Origin: Acinetobacter gerneri DSM 14967 = CIP 107464 = MTCC 9824
GTDB taxonomy: Bacteria; Pseudomonadota; Gammaproteobacteria; Pseudomonadales; Moraxellaceae
Direction of reading: 5' to 3'
Assembly (NCBI RefSeq): GCF_000368565.1
Contig: NZ_KB849544.1
Coordinates: forward strand, 628,787 to 692,786
DNA: 64,000 bases
Below the pieces are notes generated by a model. That model saw only the letters and a list, made by a program, of their open reading frames with translations, was not told where the DNA came from and did not search any database. The translations under genes were made by a program, and so were the position numbers. How positions within the stretch are numbered: position 1 is the first letter of the stretch; every line of letters begins with the position of its first letter. Of this stretch, positions 9,566 through 20,196 are shown in pieces.

Positions 9566-10147
9566 TTATTCATAACTGATCATATAATTAATCGAAGATG
9601 TCACACTTCCTGCAGTTGACTCTCCCACTGAAAAATAACGCAGTGCATAGTGTAATATTGCATTGCCATTTGCATCTATACTGGTTTGTTGTCCTCCTAA
9701 GGGTAAATCTGTCATCACGGGATAATGTAAAGGTATTTGTTGAAGATCTTGATTTAGAAGTTGAATTTGCACATCAGATGCAGCTTCAACACTAGCAGTA
9801 TTATTTAAGCGTCCTGTTTGCACATCGACCGTAGATCCATTTGCAAAATATGCTGCAACTTTGATGCCTGCCGCACACTGACTAAAATGAATCGCAAAAG
9901 GTGTTGCTGCTGTTGTAGCACCTGTTTTAGTCAATAACTTACTTGAAACTTTAGGTAGGTCTATGGAAAAATTTTCACTTGAGCCAGCATTAATAGTGCA
10001 AGTTGGTGCTGTGACCTTACCATGCATAGTCATTACCCCATCTGCTGCATTTACTTGCTGCAAATAAATACTTGCTATTATCAATATAAAACCCGTTAGT
10101 ATTTTATTTAGTAAAATAGTTATTTTATTTATATTTAATAAAATCAT
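9566..10147 (-). CDS. Type-1-like major fimbrial subunit (pilin)
   Basis: Chaperone-usher pilin of about 193 aa. The start at 10147 is preferred over the longer TTG-initiated frame because GAGGG lies 8 bases upstream. A long hydrophobic signal peptide ends near QQVNA-ADG. The mature protein has the pilin hallmarks: a donor strand GKVTAPTCTI, the disulfide cysteine pair (PTCTINAG and FSQCAAG) and the C-terminal beta-zipper motif ending in INYMISYE with the penultimate aromatic residue. It leads an operon with the chaperone gene. An IS30 element lies about 190 bp upstream and may affect its expression. Confidence 0.88.
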   Translation of the reverse strand: MILLNINKITILLNKILTGFILIIASIYLQQVNAADGVMTMHGKVTAPTCTINAGSSENFSIDLPKVSSKLLTKTGATTAATPFAIHFSQCAAGIKVAAYFANGSTVDVQTGRLNNTASVEAASDVQIQLLNQDLQQIPLHYPVMTDLPLGGQQTSIDANGNAILHYALRYFSVGESTAGSVTSSINYMISYE

Positions 10148-10337
10148 AAATAATACCCTCAGCACATTATTCAATAAAAATATTCAGACAATCACACAAC
10201 CCAAAAAATCACCTTTAAAATATTATCTATCCAAATAATTATCATCTAAAACATTCCCTGTCAACAAAAATACCATGAATTATAAACCAAGTAATTTAGT
10301 CATATATTTTGATATTTATAATAAAGAAACGGTGGAT

Positions 10338-11348
10338 TCAAACATGAGGTGCGACAGTTTTAAAACATTTGTGATAATCAGTTAGTCTCGAAAACTCCTC
10401 TAATGGCGTCAACCAGTTTAATGCTTTTCTTGGTCGTGTATTTAATGACATGGCAACTTGATTTAAATAATTTTGATCAGCTTGGTTTAAATCAATTCCT
10501 TTCGGTAAATACTGCCGTATAAGACCATTCATATTTTCAATTGTACCTTTTTGCCACGGTGAATGTGGATCACAAAAATATACATCTATATCCAACTCCT
10601 CCTCCAATTGCTTATGTTGAGCCATTTCTCGTCCTCGGTCATAAGTCAGGGTTTGTCTCAGCTCAGGTGGCAGGTAAGCCATTGCTTCGGTCAAGGCTGT
10701 ACGTACAGATTCTGCCTTAGCATCAGGTAAAACTGCTAGTAAACAGAGTCGTGTATTACGTTCAATCAAAGTTGCTACTGCGCTTTTATTATCTTTTCCT
10801 TTGATCAAATCAGCTTCCCAATGACCTGGTATTTTTCTTTCCAAGACCTCTAATGGACGCTCATGAATTGTTTTTATATCCTGTAAAATACTATCTTTCT
10901 GTGGCAGGTTTTCAGTTTTTCTTTTCTTATTTTCCCGACGTAAACAAGATAATAACTCCTTTTTAAGTTCACCTTTGGGTAAAGCTCTGATTGTTGAATA
11001 GATTGTGGTATGGCTAATATTCATCTCTTTATCATCTGATTGTCGTTTGAGCCACTTAGAAATTTGTACAGGCGACCATAAACATTTTATGGCTTCTACA
11101 ATAAATTTCCATAGTAAGGAATCCAAATAAATTTTTGTATGACCGCGCCTGCGTCGTTGCTGCGAAAATTCAATCGCTTGTTCAGCACTATATTGATGAA
11201 CAGAACCGCAATTTTTATTTAATTCACGAGAAATTGTACTGTGATGTCGGTTAATTTGTTTAGCAAATTTTCGAGCAGAAAAATTGGGTTTGTTAAACTC
11301 TAGCATTAGTGCAGTTCGTTCAACTATTGTTAAATGTATGTATGACAA
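10338..11348 (-). CDS. IS30 family transposase
   Basis: DDE transposase of 336 aa. The N-terminal helix-turn-helix typical of IS30 is visible (FSARKFAKQINRHHSTISRE). The catalytic triad falls in GHWEADLIKG (Asp), LTYDRGREM (Asp) and GTIENMNGLIRQY (Glu). No frameshift or internal stop is seen, so the element is probably active. Confidence 0.95.
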   Translation of the reverse strand: MSYIHLTIVERTALMLEFNKPNFSARKFAKQINRHHSTISRELNKNCGSVHQYSAEQAIEFSQQRRRRGHTKIYLDSLLWKFIVEAIKCLWSPVQISKWLKRQSDDKEMNISHTTIYSTIRALPKGELKKELLSCLRRENKKRKTENLPQKDSILQDIKTIHERPLEVLERKIPGHWEADLIKGKDNKSAVATLIERNTRLCLLAVLPDAKAESVRTALTEAMAYLPPELRQTLTYDRGREMAQHKQLEEELDIDVYFCDPHSPWQKGTIENMNGLIRQYLPKGIDLNQADQNYLNQVAMSLNTRPRKALNWLTPLEEFSRLTDYHKCFKTVAPHV

Positions 11349-11402
11349 TATGACACTCCTTTATACCTATATTAGGTTGGGGGTGTCGCACTTCAAGTTT
11401 TA
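10338..11402 (-). mobile_element. IS30 family insertion sequence
   Basis: Element of about 1065 bp bounded by imperfect inverted repeats of about 19 bp. The left end starts TCAAACATGAGGTGCGACA at 10338 and the right end at 11402 reads inward TAAAACTTGAAGTGCGACA. The transposase stop codon lies inside the left repeat. I could not identify a clear target duplication, so the exact ends may be off by a few bases. Confidence 0.85.
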
Positions 11403-11465
11403 GTCTGCCAACCATTCATATTTAAATTTTATTTTTAATTAAATAAATCACATGATTCTAATAAC

Positions 11466-11496
11466 AAAAAAGCCAGCAATATATTGCTGGCTTTTT
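11466..11496. terminator. Terminator after purA
   Basis: AAAAAGCCAGCAATAT pairs with ATATTGCTGGCTTTTT, giving a long stem with A- and T-runs. It is located about 60 bp past the purA stop on the minus strand. Confidence 0.8.
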
Positions 11497-11553
11497 ATAT
11501 AACATTTAGCTTATTTAAAACATAAATGTATCTTTCAGGATTACTTAGATCAA

Positions 11554-12888
<1,335 letters not shown>

Positions 12889-12938
12889 TCATGCTGTTAA
12901 AATTGAAAACTTGAAAATGCCTAGACATTTTCGAGCGA

Positions 12939-14105
12939 TTAAATCTGTTCGATGATCCATTTCCCAGCAACATTTGAAAGTTTATGTGTTGCATATGGGA
13001 CTGAACTTAAATCATCATTTCCAAGCAATTGCGTTACGCTTAAACCATTTTGGCGCGCATCTGCGATCGCTTGAACTAAATCTGAATCATGACCTTTTGG
13101 TGCGACAACCAATTCAATCTTTTTGAACTGACCTGCTGTTAAAGCAAATAAATCGCAACTAAAACCTGTTGCAGGACGTGCACGACCAAAGTGTTCACCA
13201 ATACCATCATAACGACCACCTTTCGCTAAAGGTGCCGCACGATTTGGTGAATACACCGCATAGAGTAAGCCAGTATGATAGTGATAACTACGTAGCTCAA
13301 CGACATCGATACCGATATGTAGTGCTGGCCAACGCAGTTGAATTTGCGAACGTGTGCTAATCAATTCATCAAGCGCAGCTTTAAATTCGGCATTGGCTAA
13401 AATTTCCAGGCTCAAATTTTCTTGTAACGCTTCAAGATCAGTTGAATAACGACCCAATGCATAAAAATCCGAACCTGATTTTAGATTTTCTGTGAAATCT
13501 TTGAGTTCTGGCAATGCTTTGCGTTGATATAAATCTGAAAGTTGACGCTCATCCGCTTTTGATAATCCAGCAAATTTGATCAGACTTCTAAATAGTCCAA
13601 CGTGACCTAGATCGAGATGCACGCCATCTAAAAAGCCTGCTTTGTCGATCAAACCTAGCATCACATCGACCATTTCAACATCTGCATCAATGCTGTCATG
13701 ACCAAATAATTCAGCACCTAACTGCAACGGAGTACGAGAAGCACTAAAACCTTGAGGTTTGGTATGTAACACAGTACCTGCATAGCAATAGCGAGCCACA
13801 CCTTCTACAGAACGAACATGCGCATCAATACGAGCCACTTGAGGCGTCATATCAGCACGCACACCAAGAAGACGACCAGACAACTGATCAATCACTTTAA
13901 AAGTAACTAAGTCTAGATCTTGGTTTGATTCTGAAAGAGAGGATAAAGATTCGATATATTCGATAAATGGCGTATATACCAACTGATAACCACGAGATGC
14001 GAGGTAATCGAGTGCCACACGGCGAAGTGACTCAATCACCCCTGCCTGTTCTGGTAATACATCAGCTACACCATCAGGTAATAACCATGTCTCTGAAATG
14101 GGCAT
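12939..14105 (-). CDS. hisZ: ATP phosphoribosyltransferase regulatory subunit HisZ
   Basis: Paralogue of the histidyl-tRNA synthetase catalytic core that pairs with a short HisG to form the first enzyme of histidine synthesis. The 388 aa protein starts MPISETWLLPDGVADVLPEQA, typical of HisZ. It has the class II synthetase-like motif 2 region (VRADMTPQVARI) and the GGRYDGIGEHFGRARPATGF region but no anticodon-binding domain. Position next to purA is the usual arrangement for HisZ. The presence of HisZ implies that the organism uses the short-form HisG elsewhere. Confidence 0.95.
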   Translation of the reverse strand: MPISETWLLPDGVADVLPEQAGVIESLRRVALDYLASRGYQLVYTPFIEYIESLSSLSESNQDLDLVTFKVIDQLSGRLLGVRADMTPQVARIDAHVRSVEGVARYCYAGTVLHTKPQGFSASRTPLQLGAELFGHDSIDADVEMVDVMLGLIDKAGFLDGVHLDLGHVGLFRSLIKFAGLSKADERQLSDLYQRKALPELKDFTENLKSGSDFYALGRYSTDLEALQENLSLEILANAEFKAALDELISTRSQIQLRWPALHIGIDVVELRSYHYHTGLLYAVYSPNRAAPLAKGGRYDGIGEHFGRARPATGFSCDLFALTAGQFKKIELVVAPKGHDSDLVQAIADARQNGLSVTQLLGNDDLSSVPYATHKLSNVAGKWIIEQI

Positions 14106-14145
14106 GTTGTAAACCTAAATTCTTGTCAGCGCGGAACAAATCCGC

Positions 14146-14174
14146 ATAAAAAAATCGGGAACACACCCGATTTC
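14146..14174 (-). terminator. Hairpin with T-run upstream of hisZ
   Basis: Read on the minus strand, AAATCGGG/CCCGATTT forms a stem followed by seven T residues, about 40 bases before the hisZ start. It may end transcripts from the small gene upstream (14411-14629) or act as an attenuator in the hisZ-purA leader. A second short hairpin (GCGGA/TCCGC) lies between it and the start. Confidence 0.6.
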
Positions 14175-14410
14175 TCTTATCTTAGCACGATCATTCACAG
14201 AGTGCATTAGACTTTTGCAGAAAAATAAATCTAAAGGCACAGACAAAGAAGAGTGAGTAAAATACATACTTTAGGGTAAATTATTTATTCGCTTTTTCTA
14301 ATCATAAAGTGACTCTTGACTCATTTAGCGCATGCCAATGCAATATCATACTAAGTATTTTTAGAATGAAAAATCAAACATGGATATATTCAATTTGAAA
14401 AATTCCTTTT
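14175..14410. other. Intergenic stretch upstream of hisZ
   Basis: About 235 bp of AT-rich sequence with no supported gene; it presumably contains the hisZ promoter if transcription reads through the hairpin at 14146-14174. Confidence 0.4.
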
Positions 14411-14629
14411 TTAATTATCCTCTTTACTCCCTGTACTTTTAAGTATGAAAAATCCAATGATAAATAAAATTGCACTTGGAACAAATTCAAGCAAAGTACC
14501 AAGTCCACCAGATGAACCTCCTGGCCCTCCTGAAGCACTTAACCCACCGCCAATGATATCCAGTGCATAAAAAATAAATACACTCATTACGAGACAGATC
14601 AAACCAATGATTATTTTTAATGCTTTCAT
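14411..14629 (-). CDS. Small membrane protein, 72 aa
   Basis: Two hydrophobic segments (about residues 4-26 and 46-66) are separated by a glycine/serine-rich loop (GGGLSASGGPGGSSGGLG). No family recognised. The hydrophobicity pattern, proper start and lack of rare features argue for a real small gene, but there is no partner or operon to suggest a role. An overlapping frame at 14487-14690 is judged a shadow. Confidence 0.55.
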   Translation of the reverse strand: MKALKIIIGLICLVMSVFIFYALDIIGGGLSASGGPGGSSGGLGTLLEFVPSAILFIIGFFILKSTGSKEDN

Positions 14630-14840
14630 TTTTCCGTATTTTTAAAATTCTAGTATGGATAAAGCATAAACTAAATCTGCAAAAACTCATAGTTGGCTTA
14701 GTCTTAACAGACCAAGACTCTTGTTCTTTACTTTGTTGAATCCGCGATTTTCAGTAATCATAATGAATCCACCTGACTTTATCGGCGCTTTCATGTAAAA
14801 TCATCAGCAATTTTTATATAACAACTTTGTGAGTCATTTC

Positions 14841-15932
14841 ATGGGTTTTAATTGCGGTATTGTAGGCCTACCAAACGTTGGTAAATCTACCCTTTTCAAT
14901 GCTTTGACTAAAGCGGCCATTGCAGCTGAAAACTTCCCTTTCTGTACTATTGAGCCAAATACAGGCATCGTACCTGTACCTGATGCTCGTATGGACAAAC
15001 TCGCTGAAATGGTTAAACCACAACGTACTGTACCGACTACAATGGAATTTGTAGACATTGCAGGTCTCGTTGCAGGTGCATCTAAAGGTGAAGGCTTGGG
15101 TAACCAATTCCTTGCCAATATCCGTGAAACTGATGCAATTGCTCATGTCGTACGTTGTTTTGAAGATGAAAATGTCATTCACGTAAATGGCAAAATTGAT
15201 CCTCTAGACGACATCGCAACGATCAATACCGAACTTGCACTGTCTGATTTGGAAACAGTGACTAAATCTTTAGTACGTTTAACTAAAAGTGCTAAAGGTG
15301 GCGATAAAGAAGCGATCGCAACCAAAGCTGTTTTAGAACGTATTTTACCTTTGCTTGACGAAGGCAAACCTGCTCGTGCAGCAGACCTTTCTGATGATGA
15401 CCGTAAACTTTTACGTGGTTATGGTTTACTCACCTTAAAACCAACCATGTATATCGCCAACGTGGCAGAAGATGGTTTTGAAAACAATCCACATTTAGAA
15501 GCTGTGCAAAAGTTAGCTGCTGAAGAAAACGCAGTAGTTGTACCGCTTTGCAACCAAATCGAAGCTGAAATCTCTTTGCTTGAAGATGATGAACGTGCTG
15601 AATTCCTTGAAGCAATGGGTATGGCAGAACCGGGTCTAAACGTGGTGATCCGTGCAGGTTATAAACTTTTAGGTTTACAAACTTATTTCACAGCTGGTGT
15701 TCAAGAAGTTCGTGCTTGGACAGTAAAAATCGGTGCAACTGCACCACAAGCTGCGGGCGTAATTCATACTGACTTTGAAAAAGGCTTCATCCGTGCTGAA
15801 GTTGTTGCTTATGATGACTTTGTTCAATACAACGGTGAATCAGGTGCGAAAGAAGCTGGTAAATGGCGTTTAGAAGGCAAAACATACATCGTTCAAGATG
15901 GTGATGTTATGCATTTCCGCTTCAATGTTTAA
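14841..15932 (+). CDS. ychF: Redox-regulated ATPase YchF (Obg-like)
   Basis: Ribosome-associated P-loop NTPase of the Obg superfamily that prefers ATP. The start at 14841 ([19 protein letters not shown]) gives 363 aa, the standard length; an upstream in-frame GTG at 14829 would add four residues. The sequence shows the G1 loop GLPNVGKST, the G3 region [22 protein letters not shown] and a C-terminal TGS domain ending [11 protein letters not shown]. The variant NxxE element replacing NKxD, as in other YchF proteins, fits ATP binding. Single-gene unit with its own terminator. Confidence 0.97.
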   Translation: MGFNCGIVGLPNVGKSTLFNALTKAAIAAENFPFCTIEPNTGIVPVPDARMDKLAEMVKPQRTVPTTMEFVDIAGLVAGASKGEGLGNQFLANIRETDAIAHVVRCFEDENVIHVNGKIDPLDDIATINTELALSDLETVTKSLVRLTKSAKGGDKEAIATKAVLERILPLLDEGKPARAADLSDDDRKLLRGYGLLTLKPTMYIANVAEDGFENNPHLEAVQKLAAEENAVVVPLCNQIEAEISLLEDDERAEFLEAMGMAEPGLNVVIRAGYKLLGLQTYFTAGVQEVRAWTVKIGATAPQAAGVIHTDFEKGFIRAEVVAYDDFVQYNGESGAKEAGKWRLEGKTYIVQDGDVMHFRFNV

Positions 15933-15943
15933 TTAAACATCGC

Positions 15944-15977
15944 AATAAAAATGCTCCATGAATGGGGCATTTTTATT
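15944..15977. terminator. Terminator between ychF and the LysE-type gene
   Basis: AATAAAAATGCTCCAT pairs with ATGGGGCATTTTTATT around a two-base turn (one G-T pair), and serves the two convergent genes. Confidence 0.8.
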
Positions 15978-15982
15978 GTCTA

Positions 15983-16606
15983 TCAGATACACAGCAATAA
16001 AATAGCAAAAATCAAAAAACATCCACTCGACAAATAAAACAACCAAGATGATTTCTTGATTAATAAATCAAGCCACGCCTTTTGAGTAAGCAAACGAACT
16101 AATAGTAAGTTCCAGAATAAAACAACAGCAACCATCCAAAAACTTAGCCCAAATAAAGTCAAACCTTGATATTGATAAAACACCAAGACAAGCAAACTAC
16201 TATAAAACATAAAATTTTTCGGATTGAGTATGCTTGATTGCAAACCTTTAAAAAAATTCAAAATTTGTTGAGATGTATCACCAAAATGATCTGGCTGCAC
16301 AGGTGTTAGATCGATTTTTTCATTGGCATATCTAAAACATTGAATCGCCAAATACAACAAATAAGCCGCCCCTGCATAATGCACAATATTTAAAATATCT
16401 GGATTGAGTTTCCCAAGATAAAATAATGATAGATAAATCATTAATATAATAAAAGCATTTCCCGTAGCTACTCCAAGACAGATCATTTTTGCTGAGCGTT
16501 GACCCTGTCTGAGTAAAGTACTAAGTATCAGAAAAAAATCGGGACCGGGAGAAAGTAAGGCTAAAAAATGTGTAATAGCAATCGCTATAAAAAGTTCCAT
16601 AAGCAT
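15983..16606 (-). CDS. LysE/RhtB family amino-acid exporter
   Basis: Inner-membrane exporter of 207 aa with about six hydrophobic segments. The family signature near the N terminus is clear: LALLSPGPDFFLILSTLLRQGQRSAKMICLGVATGN contains the SPGP motif and the following Gly-rich turn. Substrates of the family are amino acids, homoserine lactone or related compounds; this one cannot be specified. It lies 41 bp downstream of an AraC-type regulator on the same strand, a frequent pairing that suggests regulated export. Confidence 0.88.
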   Translation of the reverse strand: MLMELFIAIAITHFLALLSPGPDFFLILSTLLRQGQRSAKMICLGVATGNAFIILMIYLSLFYLGKLNPDILNIVHYAGAAYLLYLAIQCFRYANEKIDLTPVQPDHFGDTSQQILNFFKGLQSSILNPKNFMFYSSLLVLVFYQYQGLTLFGLSFWMVAVVLFWNLLLVRLLTQKAWLDLLIKKSSWLFYLSSGCFLIFAILLLCI

Positions 16607-16647
16607 CCTCGTATATATCGAGGATCAGCTTAGAAACATCAAAGATT

Positions 16648-17541
16648 TTATGATTGTATAAAATTGCGAGAAATTTTAAGTTTCATCAATCTATGTCGAC
16701 TACTTTCTTGATATTGTTTAGGAGTAATGCCCGTAAACTGTTTAAAAGTTCGATGAAAATGACTTTGATCAACAAAGTCCAACGCTTGCGCAACATCCAC
16801 GATGTTCTGCCCTTTCTTCAACAATTCTCTTGCTCGATTCACTTTTAGATTTAATTGATAAGCATGGGGTGTCATGCCTTGATGATTTTTAAATAAACGT
16901 ATAATGGCATATCGGCTTATTTTCGAAAAATCAGCGAGTTGATCTAAAGATAAAAAATGCTCTGATTGCTGTATATATTCCACAAGATTCAAAAATTCTT
17001 TTTGAAAATAGTTCGTGAGTTGCAAAGTTTTGAAGTCAAAATTTGGCAACAAAATCTCAGTCAAAACCTCGATAAGATGTTGCTCTTTTTCATAAATATT
17101 CAATTGTTGATCAAATAAACAATCATTCAATTTGCAGAATGCTTGATAAATCACACGATTTTCAAGGATAAATGGGCTTATTTTGGTCACATTTTTTGTA
17201 CCCAAATCCACAAATGGTGCATCAACAAATTCATAAAACAGCTCGCTTAGCCAGTCGGCATCCAAATGCATCATCTGATAGCTCCAAGCAAAATCAGGCA
17301 TTGGATTGCAGGAATGTTCAACTTCTGCTGGGATAACCACGACAGTTCCCGCTTTAATCAGACAATTTTCTGCAAAATAACTGCTAAATTGGCTCAAACC
17401 TTGATCTACAGCACCAATCGAAAAAGTTGGATGGCTATGTGATTTATAGCAAACTCGACTTTGTGAAGCGCGACGCGATTCAACAAAAGGAAGATCGGGA
17501 TGTCGCCAAAACTCAACTGTTGGATCTGGATTCATACTCAA
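16648..17541 (-). CDS. AraC family transcription regulator
   Basis: A 297 aa regulator with an N-terminal cupin-like sensing domain (contains SHSHPTFSIGAVDQG and VVIPAEVEHSCNP, the usual AraC cupin strands). Its C-terminal double helix-turn-helix lies at about residues 190-285: SRYAIIRLFKNHQGMTPHAY and the signature FVDQSHFHRTFKQFTGITPKQY. It lies directly upstream of the LysE-type exporter gene and probably controls it. The ligand is unknown. Confidence 0.9.
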   Translation of the reverse strand: MSMNPDPTVEFWRHPDLPFVESRRASQSRVCYKSHSHPTFSIGAVDQGLSQFSSYFAENCLIKAGTVVVIPAEVEHSCNPMPDFAWSYQMMHLDADWLSELFYEFVDAPFVDLGTKNVTKISPFILENRVIYQAFCKLNDCLFDQQLNIYEKEQHLIEVLTEILLPNFDFKTLQLTNYFQKEFLNLVEYIQQSEHFLSLDQLADFSKISRYAIIRLFKNHQGMTPHAYQLNLKVNRARELLKKGQNIVDVAQALDFVDQSHFHRTFKQFTGITPKQYQESSRHRLMKLKISRNFIQS

Positions 17542-17586
17542 AGCCTAATATGATTTTAATAAAAAGCGAATAATTTGATTTTAAAA

Positions 17587-17610
17587 TAAAAAGGCGATCC
17601 GAAGATCGCC
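17587..17610 (-). terminator. Terminator of the msrB-gpx operon
   Basis: GGCGATC/GATCGCC stem with a TTCG-type loop; on the minus strand it is followed by a T-run. It lies just past the glutathione peroxidase stop codon. Confidence 0.85.
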
Positions 17611-17617
17611 ATGAATT

Positions 17618-18100
17618 TTATTCGTTGAGTGCTTTTTCAATATCTTCTTCTAAAGCATCAGGTTTAGTGGTTGGTGCATAACGGTTAATCACTTGACCTT
17701 GTTTATTGATCAAAAACTTGGTGAAGTTCCATTTAATGCCACTTCCGAGTACACCTTTACTATTGTTGGTTAAATATCGAAAAATCGCATGTGCCTCTGG
17801 ACCTTTGACATCTACCTTAGCAAACATCGGAAAAGTCACACCATAATTTTTCTCACAAAATGCGCCAATTTGCTCCTCAGTTCCCGGTTCCTGTCCTCCA
17901 AATTGGTTACATGGAAATCCGAGTACAATAAGTCCCTTTTCTTTATATTTTTCATAGAGTTTTTCTAAACCTGCATATTGTGGGGTAAAACCACACTTAC
18001 TTGCAGTATTTACAATTAATAAAACCTTACCTTCATAATCGGTAAATGTTTTATTTTCTCCATCTAACAATTCTGCTTCAAATTGATAAATGTTGGTCAT
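17618..18100 (-). CDS. Glutathione peroxidase family protein (thioredoxin-type thiol peroxidase)
   Basis: Reduces hydroperoxides using a reactive cysteine. The 160 aa protein has the family blocks [16 protein letters not shown] (peroxidatic Cys, not selenocysteine), [13 protein letters not shown] (resolving-Cys and Gln region) and WNFTKFLI (Trp and Asn of the catalytic tetrad). No signal peptide, so cytoplasmic. It overlaps msrB by four bases (ATGA), which implies translational coupling. Both enzymes repair or prevent oxidative damage. Confidence 0.93.
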   Translation of the reverse strand: MTNIYQFEAELLDGENKTFTDYEGKVLLIVNTASKCGFTPQYAGLEKLYEKYKEKGLIVLGFPCNQFGGQEPGTEEQIGAFCEKNYGVTFPMFAKVDVKGPEAHAIFRYLTNNSKGVLGSGIKWNFTKFLINKQGQVINRYAPTTKPDALEEDIEKALNE

Positions 18101-18516
18101 GGATAGGTTTCCTCGTCACTTTTTTCTTGTGTTTCTAATTCTAATGAAGCTGAGTTTACGCAGTAACGTAGTCCTGTCGGTTGAGGTCCATCCTCAAAAA
18201 CATGTCCTAAATGCGCATCACAATGATGACAGACAATTTCTGTTCTGACCATACCATGTGTGGTATCTTCATGCTCTTCTATCACAGAAGTATTGATGGG
18301 TTTAAAGAAGCTCGGCCAACCGCAACCGCTATCAAACTTGGTTTCAGACGAGAAAAGCGGCTCACCGCAACAACGGCAGACATAAGTCCCTTGTTGTTTA
18401 GTATTCCAGAATTTACCTGTGAAGGCAGCTTCAGTCCCCTTTTGACGAGTGATACGAAACTCTTCTGGTGATAACTCTCTTTGCCATTCTCGGTCTGTTT
18501 TATTGAGTTTTCCCAT
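18097..18516 (-). CDS. msrB: Peptide-methionine (R)-S-oxide reductase MsrB
   Basis: Reduces methionine-R-sulfoxide in proteins. The start at 18516 ([11 protein letters not shown]) is chosen over one 21 bases upstream because AAAGGA lies at the right distance. The 139 aa protein has both zinc-binding CxxC pairs (CRCC and CHHC), SGCGWPSFF and the catalytic block [10 protein letters not shown]. First gene of a two-gene operon with the thiol peroxidase, overlapping it by four bases. Confidence 0.95.
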   Translation of the reverse strand: MGKLNKTDREWQRELSPEEFRITRQKGTEAAFTGKFWNTKQQGTYVCRCCGEPLFSSETKFDSGCGWPSFFKPINTSVIEEHEDTTHGMVRTEIVCHHCDAHLGHVFEDGPQPTGLRYCVNSASLELETQEKSDEETYP

Positions 18517-18745
18517 GATTATTTCCTTTACTATCATGCTACTTAAAATCAGTTAATCGTATATTTACGTCATTCATCTTAAAAATTCTAGTGTTTAGTT
18601 CACAATTTACAAAAAGATTCATTTCGCACTAAAAAGCAAAAAGTAAGCAATTTAAAATACAAGGTAAGCAAATTTCCGAAATAAATGCTTTTTTGGAAGT
18701 AGGATTAGTGTTAATCTAAACCCTGTTCTTGCTCAGGATTAAAAA

Positions 18746-20176
18746 ATGTCTCAAAAAAAGAGCGTTATTTTTAAACAACTCCTCCCTGTGATTAAACAAT
18801 ACCAACAGGATGGATTTACCCATGAGAAAATTGTTGCTTTACTTAGAGACGAACATGATCTTGATCTCGTAACAACTGAAACGTTTAAAAGTTATTTATA
18901 TCGTTATGCAAAAGTGAACCCCACTCTTTCCGAGAATCCCAAAATGCCGAACAGTATCCAAACCCCACGCGAAATAAAAAAATCGTCTAAGCTCGAGCAT
19001 GTATGCTACGACATTCGTGGACCTGTGTTACGTGCGGCCAATGAGATGGAAGAAGCGGGTCACAAGATTATCAAACTCAACATTGGTAACCCTGCCCCAT
19101 TTGGTTTTGAAGCACCGCAAGAAATCATCAATGATGTGGCAATGAATTTACCTAATGCAATTGGTTATACAGACTCAAAAGGGATCTTCCCTGCGCGTAA
19201 AGCGATTTGTCAGTATTATCAACAAAAAGGCATTTTGGATCTCAGTGTAAAAGATGTCTACATTGGTAATGGTGTTTCTGAACTGATCGTCATGGCGATG
19301 CAAGGCCTGCTTGATGATGGCGATGAAATGTTGGTGCCAATGCCTGACTATCCACTTTGGACTGCTGCCGTAAATCTATCTGGTGGTACTGCGATTCATT
19401 ATAAATGTGATGATCAAAACCATTGGTATCCTGATATTGCAGATATGGAAAGCAAGATCACTCCAAATACTCGTGGTATCGTCGTGATCAATCCAAATAA
19501 CCCAACGGGTTCAGTCTATCCTCGTCATGTGCTTGAGCAAATTGTCGCTTTGGCTAAAAAATATGACCTGATTTTATTTGCTGACGAAATCTACGACAAA
19601 ATCGTTTATGACGGCATTGAACATGTGTCGGTTGCTGCACTTGCAGGCAATCAGCTATGTGTTTCATTTAATGGTTTGTCTAAAGCTTACCGTATTGCAG
19701 GTTATCGCTCAGGTTGGATGGCGATTACAGGTGATAAATCTCGCGCAGCAGACTATATCGAAGGTTTAGATATGCTCGCTTCGATGCGTTTATGTGCCAA
19801 CCATCAAGCTCAATACGCAATTCAAACCGCACTAGGCGGTTATCAATCGATCAATGATTTGATTCGTCCGGGCGGCCGTTTATACGAACAACGTAATATC
19901 GCTTGGGAAATGCTCAATGAAATTCCTGGTGTTTCATGTGTCAAACCTGAAGGTGCAATGTACTGTTTCCCACGACTTGATCCTGAGGTTTACCCGATTC
20001 AAGATGATGAGAAATTTATGCTTGACCTATTACGCGCTGAAAAAGTGCTTTTAGTGCAAGGGACTGGTTTCAACTGGCCTACTCCAGATCATTTCCGTGT
20101 AGTGTTCTTACCTGCTGAAAATGAACTTCGTGAAGCGATGACACGTTTAAGCCGTTTCTTGGCAAAAATACGTTAA
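18746..20176 (+). CDS. alaA: AlaA-like aminotransferase with N-terminal extension
   Basis: PLP-dependent class I aminotransferase, probably glutamate-pyruvate (alanine) aminotransferase. From about residue 80 it matches E. coli AlaA closely (KSSKLEHVCYDIRGPVL, LNIGNPAPFGFEAP, YIGNGVSELI). The PLP lysine is in SFNGLSKAYRIAGYRSGW. At 476 aa it is about 70 residues longer than AlaA. The extra N-terminal part (residues 1-60) looks like a small all-helical domain with a HTH-like pattern (DGFTHEKIVALLRDEHDLDL, then TFKSYLYRY). The long form has a normal start and no frame break. An IS5 element lies 20 bp past the stop, apparently splitting the gene from its terminator. Confidence 0.88.
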   Translation: MSQKKSVIFKQLLPVIKQYQQDGFTHEKIVALLRDEHDLDLVTTETFKSYLYRYAKVNPTLSENPKMPNSIQTPREIKKSSKLEHVCYDIRGPVLRAANEMEEAGHKIIKLNIGNPAPFGFEAPQEIINDVAMNLPNAIGYTDSKGIFPARKAICQYYQQKGILDLSVKDVYIGNGVSELIVMAMQGLLDDGDEMLVPMPDYPLWTAAVNLSGGTAIHYKCDDQNHWYPDIADMESKITPNTRGIVVINPNNPTGSVYPRHVLEQIVALAKKYDLILFADEIYDKIVYDGIEHVSVAALAGNQLCVSFNGLSKAYRIAGYRSGWMAITGDKSRAADYIEGLDMLASMRLCANHQAQYAIQTALGGYQSINDLIRPGGRLYEQRNIAWEMLNEIPGVSCVKPEGAMYCFPRLDPEVYPIQDDEKFMLDLLRAEKVLLVQGTGFNWPTPDHFRVVFLPAENELREAMTRLSRFLAKIR

Positions 20177-20196
20177 GACTAGAAGGTATTTTTATA

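Noticed and set aside
14487..14690. 67-codon frame overlapping the small membrane protein gene
   Set aside because: Overlaps in another frame and gives a Trp/Arg-rich product with no sensible pattern; shadow of 14411-14629.
14829..14840. GTG start adding four residues to YchF
   Set aside because: The ATG at 14841 gives the standard 363 aa protein beginning [12 protein letters not shown].
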